Source of the DNA: Candidatus Gastranaerophilales bacterium
GTDB taxonomy: Bacteria > Cyanobacteriota > Vampirovibrionia > Gastranaerophilales > Gastranaerophilaceae
Direction: 5' to 3'
DNA: 64,000 nt
NCBI GenBank assembly: GCA_910587175.1
Contig: CAJULH010000002.1
Span: 1-64,000, forward strand
Under the pieces are notes generated by a model. The model ran no database searches, had not been told where the DNA came from, and saw only the letters and a list, made by a program, of their open reading frames with translations. Positions 35,420 to 44,522 of this stretch are shown here, in pieces; positions within the stretch are counted from its first letter, which is position 1; every line of letters begins with the position of its first letter. The position numbers and the translations under genes are program-made.

Positions 35420-36577
35420 TTAAGTTATCGTATAAGCTTTTCTTCTGTACAAAATCCAACCGATTAACGCAATGGACAATACAGGAAGCCAAGCCGCAAG
35501 AAACGGAGATATGGTTTTTGTTTCTCCAAGATTTAGAGAAAATGCCCGGATTACATAATAAACAAAGATTATCATAACGCTGAATAAAAATCCTCTGTTA
35601 TATCTCACCCTTGGAGGAGTTATTGCAAGCGGAACCCCGACAAGTGCAAGAGCAAATGTTGTCACAGGAAGTGCCAATTTGTCATAAAGCTGTACCTGCA
35701 ATTCAAGCTTCAATTTTTCCAAGATATCGGGATTTTTCTTATTCTTTTGAATAAATTTCATAAGCCTGAAGAAATTATATTGGCTTGCTTCTTCTTTTAC
35801 AAGGCTATCCAGTTTTTCTATGCCAAAATTTATATTCGACCTTTCAAAAAGCGTGGTGTTTAAAACTTTTTCCGTCGGAGACAATGTGTACATTACCCCT
35901 CCGTCAAATATCCATCCGGAATCTGCAGTTTTGCCAACTTTTGCCTGAATAATCTGCACGGTGTCTTCGTTTGATAAATCTAAAACAGTAATGTTATTTA
36001 AAGTTTTATCTTCACATTTTTGAACATAAAAAAGTCTTTTCAACTTTCCATCCTTGTCTGTTTCATTCAGCGTAAAATTCATTCTGCCGTCAGGCACATG
36101 CTTTTTTTGAAGAGAATATATTGCAAGATACTTTGCCTGTGTGCTTGCCGCAGGAACAATAAATTCATTTATTAAGAAGCTTACAATAGTCATTAAAATT
36201 GCAAATACAAAGATAGGCTTTGCAATTCGGGCAATTCCTATGCCACATGCCCTTAATACCGTAATTTCAGAATTCAAGCTAAGTTTATTTACAGTCATAA
36301 CCGTTGCAAAAAGAGTTGAAATCGGAATTGTCATAACAAAAACCTGCGGCAGATTTAAAATTACCATCATAATTGCAATATTAAAAGGTATTCCAAACTG
36401 GGTAATCTGTTTAATAAGCTGGGTAAAAGTTTCTGAGGCAAAAATGATAGATGTAAAGATAATAACCCCAAGTATAAAAATCTCTATAAGCTGTTTCAGG
36501 ATGTATTTATCCAGCATACTTATTTGTGCTGCTTTAATTTTTGCAAATCTTATATATTTTTTAAAATCTTTATTCAC
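35420..36577 (-). CDS. LptF/LptG-family permease
   Basis: Six predicted membrane helices surround a periplasmic beta-jellyroll. The N-terminus (LDKYILKQLIEIFILGVIIFTSIIFASE), the block LPQVFVMTIPISTLFATVMTVNKLSLNSEITVLRACGIG and the C-terminal VPLAITPPRVRYNRGF with helices are YjgP/YjgQ. These permeases extract lipopolysaccharide for transport to the outer membrane with LptB. Only one copy is here. The start is uncertain: GTG at 36577, or the ATG 60 bases downstream at 36517. It converges with folE2 and lies just after tyrA on the same strand. Confidence 0.9.
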   Translation of the reverse strand: MNKDFKKYIRFAKIKAAQISMLDKYILKQLIEIFILGVIIFTSIIFASETFTQLIKQITQFGIPFNIAIMMVILNLPQVFVMTIPISTLFATVMTVNKLSLNSEITVLRACGIGIARIAKPIFVFAILMTIVSFLINEFIVPAASTQAKYLAIYSLQKKHVPDGRMNFTLNETDKDGKLKRLFYVQKCEDKTLNNITVLDLSNEDTVQIIQAKVGKTADSGWIFDGGVMYTLSPTEKVLNTTLFERSNINFGIEKLDSLVKEEASQYNFFRLMKFIQKNKKNPDILEKLKLELQVQLYDKLALPVTTFALALVGVPLAITPPRVRYNRGFLFSVMIIFVYYVIRAFSLNLGETKTISPFLAAWLPVLSIALIGWILYRRKAYTIT

Positions 36578-36591
36578 TTAAAATACCCGTT

Positions 36592-37440
36592 TTAAACAAG
36601 CTTGTTTTTACCATTTTCATCATACATTGATTTTCTTATTTTTTGAAGTTCAAAAAATGTATCTTTTAGTTCTTCTTTGGACATATTCTTTAACTCTTGC
36701 AGATTTTGGACAAACTCTTTAATTAAAATATCAAAATTATCAGAATTTAAATCCAGCATATCATACGCAAGGTTAAAATCAGTTAACGAAAGCCTTGTAG
36801 TGTCACGAAACCCGCTTGACGCTATTTTTAGTGCCCCGCTATCTTTTGAAGCCGTTTTCATAAGAGCAGTTGAAATAAGCATCGGAAGGTGGGAGATAAG
36901 ACATGCAAATTTATCATGGTCTTTTGCATCCATTAGTACAGGTTTTGCGCCCATATCTTTTATTAAATTTTCTAAAATTTCGTTTTCTTCATTTAAAATC
37001 CATTTTGCGCCTGAAAAAAGCCCGGCAAATGAATGCTCAAACCCCGAAAACTCTGTCCCTGCCATAGGATGGGAACCAATAAATTTATACGGGCGTTCAA
37101 ACCGTTTTCCATCAGCATCAAAATTGACAAATCTTTTCAGGGAACAAACATCCGTCACAATACAATCAGGGAACACAATATTTTCCAGTTCTTTTAAAAC
37201 AGATAAGGTTTCAGACATTTTAGAACACACAAAAACAACATCGCAGTTTTTAACATCTTTGATATAAGGACTTGCCTTTGCACAAAATTTTGAAGCTTCA
37301 ATATGACTGCTTTTTGAGATACCAACAACATAATAACCAAGATTATTAAGAGATTTTAAAACGGAGCCTCCGATTAACCCTAAGCCGATAACACCAATTT
37401 TAAGCCCTGATTTCAAATTTCTGTTTTCCATAATTTCCAT
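36592..37440 (-). CDS. tyrA: prephenate dehydrogenase
   Basis: TyrA oxidises prephenate (or arogenate) with NAD(P) on the way to tyrosine. The Rossmann start GVIGLGLIGGSVLKSL, the catalytic region CIVTDVCSLK, GSHPMAGTEFSGFEHS and ISHLPMLISTAL are conserved. A chorismate mutase domain is absent. The ATG at 37440 is placed nine bases after a TATAAT box on this strand (a second ATG is at 37431), so a leaderless transcript is likely. The gene is divergent from leuD. Confidence 0.93.
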   Translation of the reverse strand: MEIMENRNLKSGLKIGVIGLGLIGGSVLKSLNNLGYYVVGISKSSHIEASKFCAKASPYIKDVKNCDVVFVCSKMSETLSVLKELENIVFPDCIVTDVCSLKRFVNFDADGKRFERPYKFIGSHPMAGTEFSGFEHSFAGLFSGAKWILNEENEILENLIKDMGAKPVLMDAKDHDKFACLISHLPMLISTALMKTASKDSGALKIASSGFRDTTRLSLTDFNLAYDMLDLNSDNFDILIKEFVQNLQELKNMSKEELKDTFFELQKIRKSMYDENGKNKLV

Positions 37441-37449
37441 TATATTTGT

Positions 37450-37457
37450 ATTATAAT
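37450..37457. promoter_or_regulatory. palindromic -10 element shared by tyrA and leuD
   Basis: ATTATAAT reads the same on both strands, so it provides a TATAAT box to each divergent gene. The start codons are nine bases away on the tyrA side and 48 on the leuD side. Two polymerases could not occupy it at once, which suggests mutually exclusive initiation. Confidence 0.45.
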
Positions 37458-37505
37458 TGAAACAAAAGAACTTAAGAAACAAATAACATTAAGGAACTAT
37501 TTTTT

Positions 37506-38009
37506 ATGGAAATTAAAAGAGGAAAAGCATTTAAATTTGGTGACGGCATTTCAACAGACCACATTGCACCGGGAAGATTATTTCACCTTAGAAGCAATCT
37601 GGAAGAATTTTCAAAACATGTTTTAGAAGATGCTGACCCTGAATTTGCATCTAAAATGAACAAAGGTGATTTTGTTGTTGCCGGAAATAATTTCGGTCTT
37701 GGTTCATCAAGAGAGCACGCCCCGCAGATTATTAAAATTGCAGGAGTGGGTGCAGTTATAGCCAAAAGTTTTGCAAGAATTTTCTACAGAAATGCAATAA
37801 ACATAGGGCTTTTGCTCATTGAATGCGACACAGATAAAATTGATGCAGGAGACGAGCTTGAACTCGATATAAAAAACGGCATTTTGAAAGATATTACAAA
37901 AAATATAGAAATCAAAATAACTCCGCTTCCGGATGTTATGATAAAACTCTTAGGAGACGGCGGGCTTATTGAACATCTTAAAAAACACGGTGATTTCAGC
38001 CTTGTATAG
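37506..38009 (+). CDS. leuD: LeuD-type (iso)aconitase small subunit
   Basis: This is the small, swivelling subunit of 3-isopropylmalate dehydratase or a related two-subunit (homo)aconitase. GDGISTDHIAPGR, FVVAGNNFGLGSSREHAPQ, AVIAKSFARIFYRNAINIGL and the C-terminal PLPDVMIKLLGDGGLIEHL are typical, and 167 residues is the usual length. The large subunit is not in the window. The gene pairs with an isocitrate dehydrogenase-type gene downstream, so it may serve citrate/isocitrate conversion as well as leucine synthesis. Confidence 0.9.
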   Translation: MEIKRGKAFKFGDGISTDHIAPGRLFHLRSNLEEFSKHVLEDADPEFASKMNKGDFVVAGNNFGLGSSREHAPQIIKIAGVGAVIAKSFARIFYRNAINIGLLLIECDTDKIDAGDELELDIKNGILKDITKNIEIKITPLPDVMIKLLGDGGLIEHLKKHGDFSLV

Positions 38010-38074
38010 CTTGATTTAAAGATTAAAAGTAAAAGCCTGATTAAATTGCAGGCATAAAATAAAAGAGGAAAATT

Positions 38075-39070
38075 ATGCACAATATAACACTCATTGAAGG
38101 AGACGGGATAGGTCCCGAGATTGCAGATGCTGTAGTAAAAATTATTGATGCAGCTGGTGTAAAAATAAACTGGGACAGACAATCTGCAGGACTTGATGTT
38201 ATTGAAAAAGAAGGTGTACCATTACCGGAACGTGTTATAGAAAGTATAAAGAAAAATAAAATTGCGCTTAAGGCGCCTGTTACAACTCCTATTGGAAAAG
38301 GCTTCAGATCTGTAAATGTGCAGCTTCGCCGGGAATTGGATTTATATGCAAATGTCCGTCCCTGTAAAAATATTGAAGGCATAAAAACACCGTTTAATAA
38401 CGTTGATTTAGTTGTTGTAAGGGAAAACACGGAAGATTTATATGCAGGAATCGAGCGCAAAGTAGATGATGACACCATGGAAGGTGTTAAGCTTATCACA
38501 AGAGGGGCAAGTACAAGGATTGTAAAATATGCCTTTGAATACGCTAAAAAAATGGGCAGAAAAACAGTTTGGGCTGTTTCAAAAGCAAATATCTGCAAAT
38601 TAACGGACGGGCTTTTTTTAGAGTGCGCACGTGAAGTTAGTAAAAATTATCCTGATATTGAATATAAAGAAATTCTTGTGGATGCACTTTGCATGCAGCT
38701 TGTTCAGAACCCTTCAAAGTTTGATGTGCTTGTTCTCCCAAATCTTTACGGAGACATTGTTTCAGACCTTACCGCAGGATTAATAGGCGGTCTTGGTGTA
38801 GCCCAGGGGGCAAATATAGGACTTGAAGCTGCAGTATATGAGCCTGTTCATGGTTCTGCGCCCGATATCAAAGGACAAAACCTTGCAAATCCTTCCGCCC
38901 TTTTAATGTGCGCTATTGAGATGTTAAAAAACATTGATGAAATTGATGCAGCACAAAAAATTGAAAAGGCTTTGTTTAAAACAATTAAAGAAAGTAAGGT
39001 TTTAACAAAAGACCTTGGCGGCAGTGCAAAAACAACAGAATTCAGGGATGAAATTATAAGAAATTTATAA
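38075..39070 (+). CDS. NAD-type isocitrate / 3-isopropylmalate dehydrogenase family
   Basis: A beta-decarboxylating dehydrogenase. IEGDGIGPEIADAV, RSVNVQLRRELDLYANVRPCKNIEG, VVRENTEDLYAGIER, SKANICK and DIVSDLTAGLIGGLGVAQGANIG are conserved. The substrate loop with S-N-LRR (rather than the LeuB pattern) points to an NAD-dependent isocitrate or homoisocitrate type. With the LeuD-like subunit 65 bases upstream, it suggests a citrate-to-2-oxoglutarate branch for glutamate. The exact substrate is not certain. Confidence 0.87.
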   Translation: MHNITLIEGDGIGPEIADAVVKIIDAAGVKINWDRQSAGLDVIEKEGVPLPERVIESIKKNKIALKAPVTTPIGKGFRSVNVQLRRELDLYANVRPCKNIEGIKTPFNNVDLVVVRENTEDLYAGIERKVDDDTMEGVKLITRGASTRIVKYAFEYAKKMGRKTVWAVSKANICKLTDGLFLECAREVSKNYPDIEYKEILVDALCMQLVQNPSKFDVLVLPNLYGDIVSDLTAGLIGGLGVAQGANIGLEAAVYEPVHGSAPDIKGQNLANPSALLMCAIEMLKNIDEIDAAQKIEKALFKTIKESKVLTKDLGGSAKTTEFRDEIIRNL

Positions 39071-39090
39071 AAATCTTTAACTAAATAAAA

Positions 39091-39117
39091 AAACCGCCAA
39101 TAATCAATTGGCGGTTT
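39091..39117. terminator. bidirectional intrinsic terminator
   Basis: AAACCGCCAAT and ATTGGCGGTTT form an 11-bp stem with a 5-base loop between convergent genes. The T-run is longer on the minus strand. Confidence 0.85.
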
Positions 39118-39155
39118 AATTATATGCAATTTTTGCATTTTCAGATTCTTTAAGT

Positions 39156-39893
39156 CTATTTTATTCCAAACACAACATTTGAAACTGCGGTAACCTTCTT
39201 TTCTATAGAAGTTGTATCATTTATACCCCAGTCTGAAACTGCGTTTGAATCAGGCGGTGTGATTTGAAACACACCCATTCTTACAGAGCGGATTTTACCA
39301 ACATTGTTGTGTGTTGCCTTAAGCATTTCCTTTGCACGAAGTTTAGCATCAGCAGTTGCCTTTTGCAAAAGCTCTGCTTTTTTATCTGCAAGCCCTGAAT
39401 ACATATAGTTTGGCTCAAAAGATGACACCACAATTCCTTTTTCAATCAAAGACGGAATTTCAATGTGAAGTTTCTTGATTAATTCGACATCTTTTGAATT
39501 AATCTTTACTACCTGCTCATACGTATAGCCTTTAATTTCCTGGGTTGAATATCCGTTCGGGGTGGTTTTATATCTTGCATAATCATTTATACCCAAAAAT
39601 TCAATTTCGTTGTCCTTTATGCCCTTTGCCTTCAAGAATTGTACAACAATAGGTTTTTGGGCACTTAGGGTCTGATATGCATCATTTCTTGTTGCCCCTT
39701 CGGTTTTAATTTGAAATTTCCAAACGCCAGAATCTGACGTAACAATCTCACTTGCAGAGCCTGTCACCGTTATTTCATCTTTTGAAAAATTCTTTGATAT
39801 TATTTTTGCCCCGAAAACAAGCGCAAAAATTAAGCTCAAACCAAGTACAACGCCAAATACAACTATCTGTATTCTTGCCACCTTTTCAAACAT
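39156..39893 (-). CDS. SIMPL-domain (DUF541) protein, membrane-anchored
   Basis: One N-terminal hydrophobic anchor (about 9-33) precedes the SIMPL domain (about 38-245), which is recognised by EITVTGSASEIVTSDSGVWKFQI, AYQTLSAQK, VVSSFEPNYMYSGLADKKAELLQKATADAKLRAKEML and the final AVSNVVFGIK. SIMPL proteins are periplasmic or surface proteins of poorly understood function, with oxidative-stress links in some species. AGGAAGAGG precedes the ATG. Confidence 0.9.
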   Translation of the reverse strand: MFEKVARIQIVVFGVVLGLSLIFALVFGAKIISKNFSKDEITVTGSASEIVTSDSGVWKFQIKTEGATRNDAYQTLSAQKPIVVQFLKAKGIKDNEIEFLGINDYARYKTTPNGYSTQEIKGYTYEQVVKINSKDVELIKKLHIEIPSLIEKGIVVSSFEPNYMYSGLADKKAELLQKATADAKLRAKEMLKATHNNVGKIRSVRMGVFQITPPDSNAVSDWGINDTTSIEKKVTAVSNVVFGIK

Positions 39894-39923
39894 TTTTTCC
39901 TCTTCCTATATCTCTGATTATTT

Positions 39924-41774
39924 TTATTTTTCTATATAAATTTCTTCTATATTGTGAACAGCACCGCCCAATGATGTCGGGTAAACATTTTTAAATTTTT
40001 TCCTTACTGCAACAATATTCACAGGGCTGTATAGATAGATTAGAGGATTATTCTCTGCAACTATCTTTTGATATTCATTATACAGCTCTTTTCTTTTTTG
40101 TACATCTATTTGAACTTTTGCTTCATCAAAAATTTTATTCAGCTTGGTTTCAAAGGGTAAAAGCCTGTCTGTTGATTTCATATCCTCGTCAGACCTTTGG
40201 TTGAAAAGATGCAATGTGCCGTCAGAACGCCAAACATTGTTTCCCGCATGCGGCTCAAGCGGATTACTTGTAAGAGACATTATGGCAGCCTCATAATCAA
40301 GAGTCTGGGTAAGCCTGTTTACAAGGGTATTGAATTCAACAGGTTTAAAATTTACCTTCATTCCAAGTTTGGCTAAATCTTCCTTAATGCTGACACCGGT
40401 TGCTTCTCTTTGGGTATTGCCGGCATTTGTTGAAAGCTCAAATTCTACTCTGTTTCCGTATTTATCATATAAAATACCGTCTTTCAGTTTAAAACCTGAC
40501 TTTTCAAGGAGCGACTTTGCATATTCAATATCCTGCTCATGACCTTTTGCAACTTCTTCGTTTAAAAATATGCTTGTTATGCTTTCTGCGGTATATAAAG
40601 GCTGCCCCACACCTGAAAGTACATTTAGAACAAGGCTGTCGCGGTCTATAGCCCAGTCTATTGCGCTTCTGAAATTATCATCGTTAAACCACAGCTGCTT
40701 TTTGGGGTCAAGGTAAAATTTCCCCTTCTTATCCTTTCTTGTATTCATATTAAAAGCGATGAAGGATGTATTTGTGGTAGGACCAAGATTATATAAGGTA
40801 TAATCGGAATTTTTTTCAAGTTCCCTGTATCTTGAAACCATAGACCCGGGGATTGTTGTAGTATCTGTTTCTCCTGCTTCAAATTTTATTATGTCGTTGT
40901 TTAAATCCCCGACAATTAAAATCACCCACCTGTCCAGATATGGAAGCTTATTCCCCTCCTTATCAATAACATAATAGTTTGGATTCCTTTCAAAGATTAC
41001 TCTTTGAGCCGGAATGTATTCTTTCAGTTTAAAGGCGCCTGATACAACAAAATCAGATGGTTTTGTGGTTGTTGAATAAAAGCTTCTGAAATAATCCTTT
41101 CCCTTATCCACCGCAGGCTTAAAAACATGTTTTGGGGCAATGGATAAAGACAAATTCCTTAAAAACGGTGCAAAAGGCACAGGTGTTCTAAACTTAACCG
41201 TATATTTATCCACCTTTTCAACCATGGGAAGTTTTCCTTCCACATAAAGAGCATCCCTCGTGCTTGTATCACCATATCCCGCAAAAATAATATCTTTATA
41301 TGTAAATACTACATCATCTGCAGTGATTTCTTTGCCGTCAGACCATTTTAACCCGTGACGAAGCTCCAGAATATATGTCATATCATCTGGCAAAATTTCA
41401 AGCCTTTTTGCCATCCTTAATGTAACATCTCCCGTGTAGGCATCAGTACTTAAAAGCCCGTCATACATCAGGCTTGCCATTTGGGAAGATGTCGCATCAT
41501 TTGTATTAAAGGGGTTAAATGTTTTAGGACCCTCGCCTATTGTAGATGTAACAAAATCCCCGCCGTATTTTCCAATATCCGTACGCGACACAAGATAATC
41601 CACTCCATTAATTGTTTTTGTTTCTGCAGGAGGAAAATTATACTCTGTAATATCCAAAGCTCTTGCATCTGAAAATTTCGGAGGCTCATCATACCCTTTG
41701 TCCTGTTTCAGACACCCTTTTAAAAGAAATGCAAAGAATACCAATATGATGATTATGTAAAGTATTTTTTTCAT
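39924..41774 (-). CDS. family 5 solute-binding lipoprotein (oligopeptide type)
   Basis: The extracytoplasmic receptor of an Opp/Dpp-type ABC importer. Residues 1-20 are a lipoprotein signal (hydrophobic core then LLKGC; the Lys at -2 of the lipobox is unusual). The SBP_bac_5 domain follows with FNPFNTNDATSSQMASLMYDGLL, LRHGLKWSDGKEITADDVVFTYKDI, SGAFKLKEYIPAQRVIFERNPNYY and IDWAIDRDSLV. The start is the ATG at 41774, seven bases after an extended -10 box. Permease genes are not adjacent; an OppF-type ATPase is at 46500. Confidence 0.9.
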   Translation of the reverse strand: MKKILYIIIILVFFAFLLKGCLKQDKGYDEPPKFSDARALDITEYNFPPAETKTINGVDYLVSRTDIGKYGGDFVTSTIGEGPKTFNPFNTNDATSSQMASLMYDGLLSTDAYTGDVTLRMAKRLEILPDDMTYILELRHGLKWSDGKEITADDVVFTYKDIIFAGYGDTSTRDALYVEGKLPMVEKVDKYTVKFRTPVPFAPFLRNLSLSIAPKHVFKPAVDKGKDYFRSFYSTTTKPSDFVVSGAFKLKEYIPAQRVIFERNPNYYVIDKEGNKLPYLDRWVILIVGDLNNDIIKFEAGETDTTTIPGSMVSRYRELEKNSDYTLYNLGPTTNTSFIAFNMNTRKDKKGKFYLDPKKQLWFNDDNFRSAIDWAIDRDSLVLNVLSGVGQPLYTAESITSIFLNEEVAKGHEQDIEYAKSLLEKSGFKLKDGILYDKYGNRVEFELSTNAGNTQREATGVSIKEDLAKLGMKVNFKPVEFNTLVNRLTQTLDYEAAIMSLTSNPLEPHAGNNVWRSDGTLHLFNQRSDEDMKSTDRLLPFETKLNKIFDEAKVQIDVQKRKELYNEYQKIVAENNPLIYLYSPVNIVAVRKKFKNVYPTSLGGAVHNIEEIYIEK

Positions 41775-41781
41775 AGTATTG

Positions 41782-41787
41782 ATTTTA
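41782..41787 (-). promoter_or_regulatory. extended -10 box seven bases before the lipoprotein ATG
   Basis: On the minus strand TG, one base, then TAAAAT precedes the ATG at 41774 by seven bases, with no ribosome binding site. A leaderless mRNA is predicted. Confidence 0.5.
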
Positions 41788-41901
41788 CCATAACTTCCTG
41801 ATATAAAATTACTAAACAACAGGGCGTGTACAAGTGTACAAAAAGCATTAATTTTCCCCAAGAAAGCTTGCCCTCAAAATATTTAAGGAATGGCAATTTT
41901 T

Positions 41902-42723
41902 ATGAGAATACTTGTTACAGGAGCATCCGGTTTATTGGGACAGGAATTGTGCCCTATGCTGGATAAAGAGGGACATCAGTTTTGGGCTACCAATTCCAAA
42001 ATTTTTGATATTACAAATAAGAAACTTGCAGCTGAAATTATGGATAAAATAAGCCTTGATTTAATTATCCACCTTGCAGCATATACAAACATAGACCAGG
42101 CAGAAGTTTCAAAGAAAGAAGCTTTTGAAATTAATCATATCGGAACAAAAAATATGGCTCAAATTGCCAAAAAACTTGACGTTCCTATTATCTATATCAG
42201 TTCTGATTCAGTGTTTGACGGAAATAAAAATTCACCCTATAAAACAACGGACGAAACCCACCCTATAAATATTTACGGGGAATCAAAACTAAAAGGTGAA
42301 GAAGAAATCAGAAAATTAACCAAAAAACACTATATCCTAAGGACAAGTACACTCTATGGCAAGGGCGGAAAAAACTATGTTGATACAATGATAACCTTTT
42401 CAATGCTTTCAAACTCAATAAGCGTTGTAGATGACCAGATTTTAGCCCCGACCTGGACAAAAGATCTATCAAACGAAATTATTAAAATCATAAACGACAA
42501 AAGACCTTACGGCACATACCATATAGCATCTTCGGGTGAAGCAAAATGGTCTGATTTTACAAAGAAAATTTTTGAAATCAAAAAAAGAAACATCGCTGTT
42601 TCATCCATAGAAAAGAGCGATTTTCCGCGTCCCGCAAAACGCCCGAAATACAGTGTTTTAGATAGTTCCGGAGCACTGCCCAACTGGGAAGAATCCCTTG
42701 AAAAATATCTGTTGAGCAGGTAG
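41902..42723 (+). CDS. rfbD: dTDP-4-dehydrorhamnose reductase
   Basis: RfbD/RmlD reduces dTDP-4-keto-L-rhamnose to dTDP-L-rhamnose for surface polysaccharides. ILVTGASGLLGQEL is the NAD(P)-binding loop. The catalytic YGESKLKGE (YxxxK), the Ser-rich ISSDSVFDG and FPRPAKRPKYSVLD are family blocks. The ATG at 41902 has AAGGA upstream. The rmlABC genes are not nearby. Confidence 0.92.
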   Translation: MRILVTGASGLLGQELCPMLDKEGHQFWATNSKIFDITNKKLAAEIMDKISLDLIIHLAAYTNIDQAEVSKKEAFEINHIGTKNMAQIAKKLDVPIIYISSDSVFDGNKNSPYKTTDETHPINIYGESKLKGEEEIRKLTKKHYILRTSTLYGKGGKNYVDTMITFSMLSNSISVVDDQILAPTWTKDLSNEIIKIINDKRPYGTYHIASSGEAKWSDFTKKIFEIKKRNIAVSSIEKSDFPRPAKRPKYSVLDSSGALPNWEESLEKYLLSR

Positions 42724-42726
42724 CAT

Positions 42727-42972
42727 TCAAGTGGGAAAAATTTTTCCCACAAATGATTTTAATACCGGGACAAAACCTTGAAAAACAGAAAATGCGGTTA
42801 TAATAAGGATAGATAATTCTGATACGGTAAATCTTGCAACCGGCTTGACTATTAATTTATAGTATTTATTTTTTTCATAAAACAGCATTATGTCATACCC
42901 GTTTTTTGATTTTAATATTTTTGATGGATTTTTTGCAATTTTAGGTATTTTTAAATAATCGATAAGACACAT
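42727..42972 (-). CDS. hypothetical membrane-associated protein (81 aa)
   Basis: A basic protein with a Lys/Tyr-rich first half and one hydrophobic helix near the C-terminus (about 53-76, ELSILIITAFSVFQGFVPVLK). No ribosome binding site or clear promoter is visible, and no family is recognised. It converges with rfbD with three bases between the stops. It may be real, because the alternative is a gap of almost 400 bp without a gene. Confidence 0.4.
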   Translation of the reverse strand: MCLIDYLKIPKIAKNPSKILKSKNGYDIMLFYEKNKYYKLIVKPVARFTVSELSILIITAFSVFQGFVPVLKSFVGKIFPT

Positions 42973-43115
42973 GCCGGAATGAGTAATACAATTTTATCTC
43001 TTAACAGTCATTCATACATCCTAAAGCTCATCACAATACTTAACTATTTGTGCCCATAAGGGTTTTATTGTATAATTATTGAACGGGATTTAGAATTTTA
43101 AAGAGGAAGTTTTTT

Positions 43116-44510
43116 ATGTACGGTATTATTCTTGCAGGCGGAAGCGGTTCCAGACTTTGGCCACTATCAAGAGAGCTTTATCCAAAGCAGCTTTTAAAAA
43201 TTAATACCGACAAAAGTCTTTTAGAAATGACATATTTAAGGCTTCTTGATATCACGGATGAAAAAAATATTCTCTCTATTACAAATGCAAAACACTTCAG
43301 TGATGTTAAAACGCAGCTTTCTTCAATTGCAAAAGACCCCATCCTGCTCTCTGAACCCACCCAGAAAAACACAGCTCCCGCTATAAGTGTTTCTGTTAAA
43401 TATCTTTTGGATAAAGGCAAAGACGATGTTGTCCTTGTCGTACCGTCAGACCACATTATAAAAGATAATAAAAAATTTAAAGAAGCAGTAGAAAAAGCCA
43501 AAAAACTTGCAAAAGAAGATTTTATAGTAACATTCGGAATAAAACCCACAGCCCCTGAAACAGGATACGGCTATATAAAATCTTCTAAAAAAGCCGGGGA
43601 TTTTGCATTTAAGGTGGACGAGTTTAAAGAAAAACCTGATGCAAAAACTGCTGCAAAATATTTCAAAAATAAAAATTATTTTTGGAATGCAGGTATTTTT
43701 ATGTTTAAAGCTTCCGTCTTTATGGAAACTTTAAAGCAATTTGCACCTGAAATTTATGAAATTACACAGGAATTTAATTTCAAAAAAGACAGCGCAATTG
43801 AATTTACAAAGTTTGATAAGATGCCGTCTATTTCAATCGATTATGCCGTTATGGAAAAAGCCAAAAATATTGTAAACGTGCCTATTGACTGCGGTTGGAA
43901 TGATTTAGGCTCCTGGGATGCAATTTATGAAATAAACAAAAAGGATAAAGAAGGAAATGTAAAAATCGGCACCACAATGACAGAAGGGTGCAAAAATTCA
44001 TTTCTTTACAGCTCAAACAGGCTTGTTGCAGGAGTAGGACTTGATGATATCATCCTTGTTGAAACATCCGACGCCATTTTAGCCTGCAAAAAAGATAAGA
44101 CCCAGGATGTCAAAAAAGTTTTCGATAAATTAAAAGAAATAAAGGATGAAACCCACCTTGTACACACAACCGTATACCGCCCCTGGGGCTATTATACAGT
44201 GTTAAACCAGGGAGACGGGTATTTGACAAAGATGATTTGCGTCTCATCCCACGGGCAGTTGAGCCTCCAATCCCACAATTTCAGAAGTGAGCACTGGGTT
44301 GTGCTTTCAGGCTGTGCCAGGGTTACACTTGATAATAAAAACTATATCCTAAAACCCGGCTCCAGTATTGATATTCCTGTAAAAGTAAAGCACTCTTTAG
44401 GAAACCCTTATAAGGAAGAATTGAAAATCATCGAAGTTCAAAAGGGCGATAAACTGGTTGAAGAGGATATCATAAGATACAAAGATATCTATGGCAGGGT
44501 AAAAGCATAA
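43116..44510 (+). CDS. manC: mannose-1-phosphate guanylyltransferase / mannose-6-phosphate isomerase
   Basis: This bifunctional enzyme supplies GDP-mannose. The N-terminal nucleotidyltransferase shows ILAGGSGSRLWPLSRELYPKQ, VVPSDHIIKD, ETGYGYIK, FKEKPD and FWNAGIFMFKAS. The C-terminal cupin isomerase (from about 345) shows RPWGYYTVL, QLSLQSHNFRSEHWVVLSG and PGSSIDIPVKVKHSLGNP. A TATAAT box and AGAGGAAG lie upstream of the ATG. With rfbD it belongs to polysaccharide precursor synthesis. Confidence 0.95.
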   Translation: MYGIILAGGSGSRLWPLSRELYPKQLLKINTDKSLLEMTYLRLLDITDEKNILSITNAKHFSDVKTQLSSIAKDPILLSEPTQKNTAPAISVSVKYLLDKGKDDVVLVVPSDHIIKDNKKFKEAVEKAKKLAKEDFIVTFGIKPTAPETGYGYIKSSKKAGDFAFKVDEFKEKPDAKTAAKYFKNKNYFWNAGIFMFKASVFMETLKQFAPEIYEITQEFNFKKDSAIEFTKFDKMPSISIDYAVMEKAKNIVNVPIDCGWNDLGSWDAIYEINKKDKEGNVKIGTTMTEGCKNSFLYSSNRLVAGVGLDDIILVETSDAILACKKDKTQDVKKVFDKLKEIKDETHLVHTTVYRPWGYYTVLNQGDGYLTKMICVSSHGQLSLQSHNFRSEHWVVLSGCARVTLDNKNYILKPGSSIDIPVKVKHSLGNPYKEELKIIEVQKGDKLVEEDIIRYKDIYGRVKA

Positions 44511-44522
44511 CCCCAGAGAATT

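Noticed and set aside
43000..43115. Small RNA gene before manC
   Set aside because: Only a promoter-like TATAAT and AT-rich sequence are seen; no stable hairpin with a T-run.
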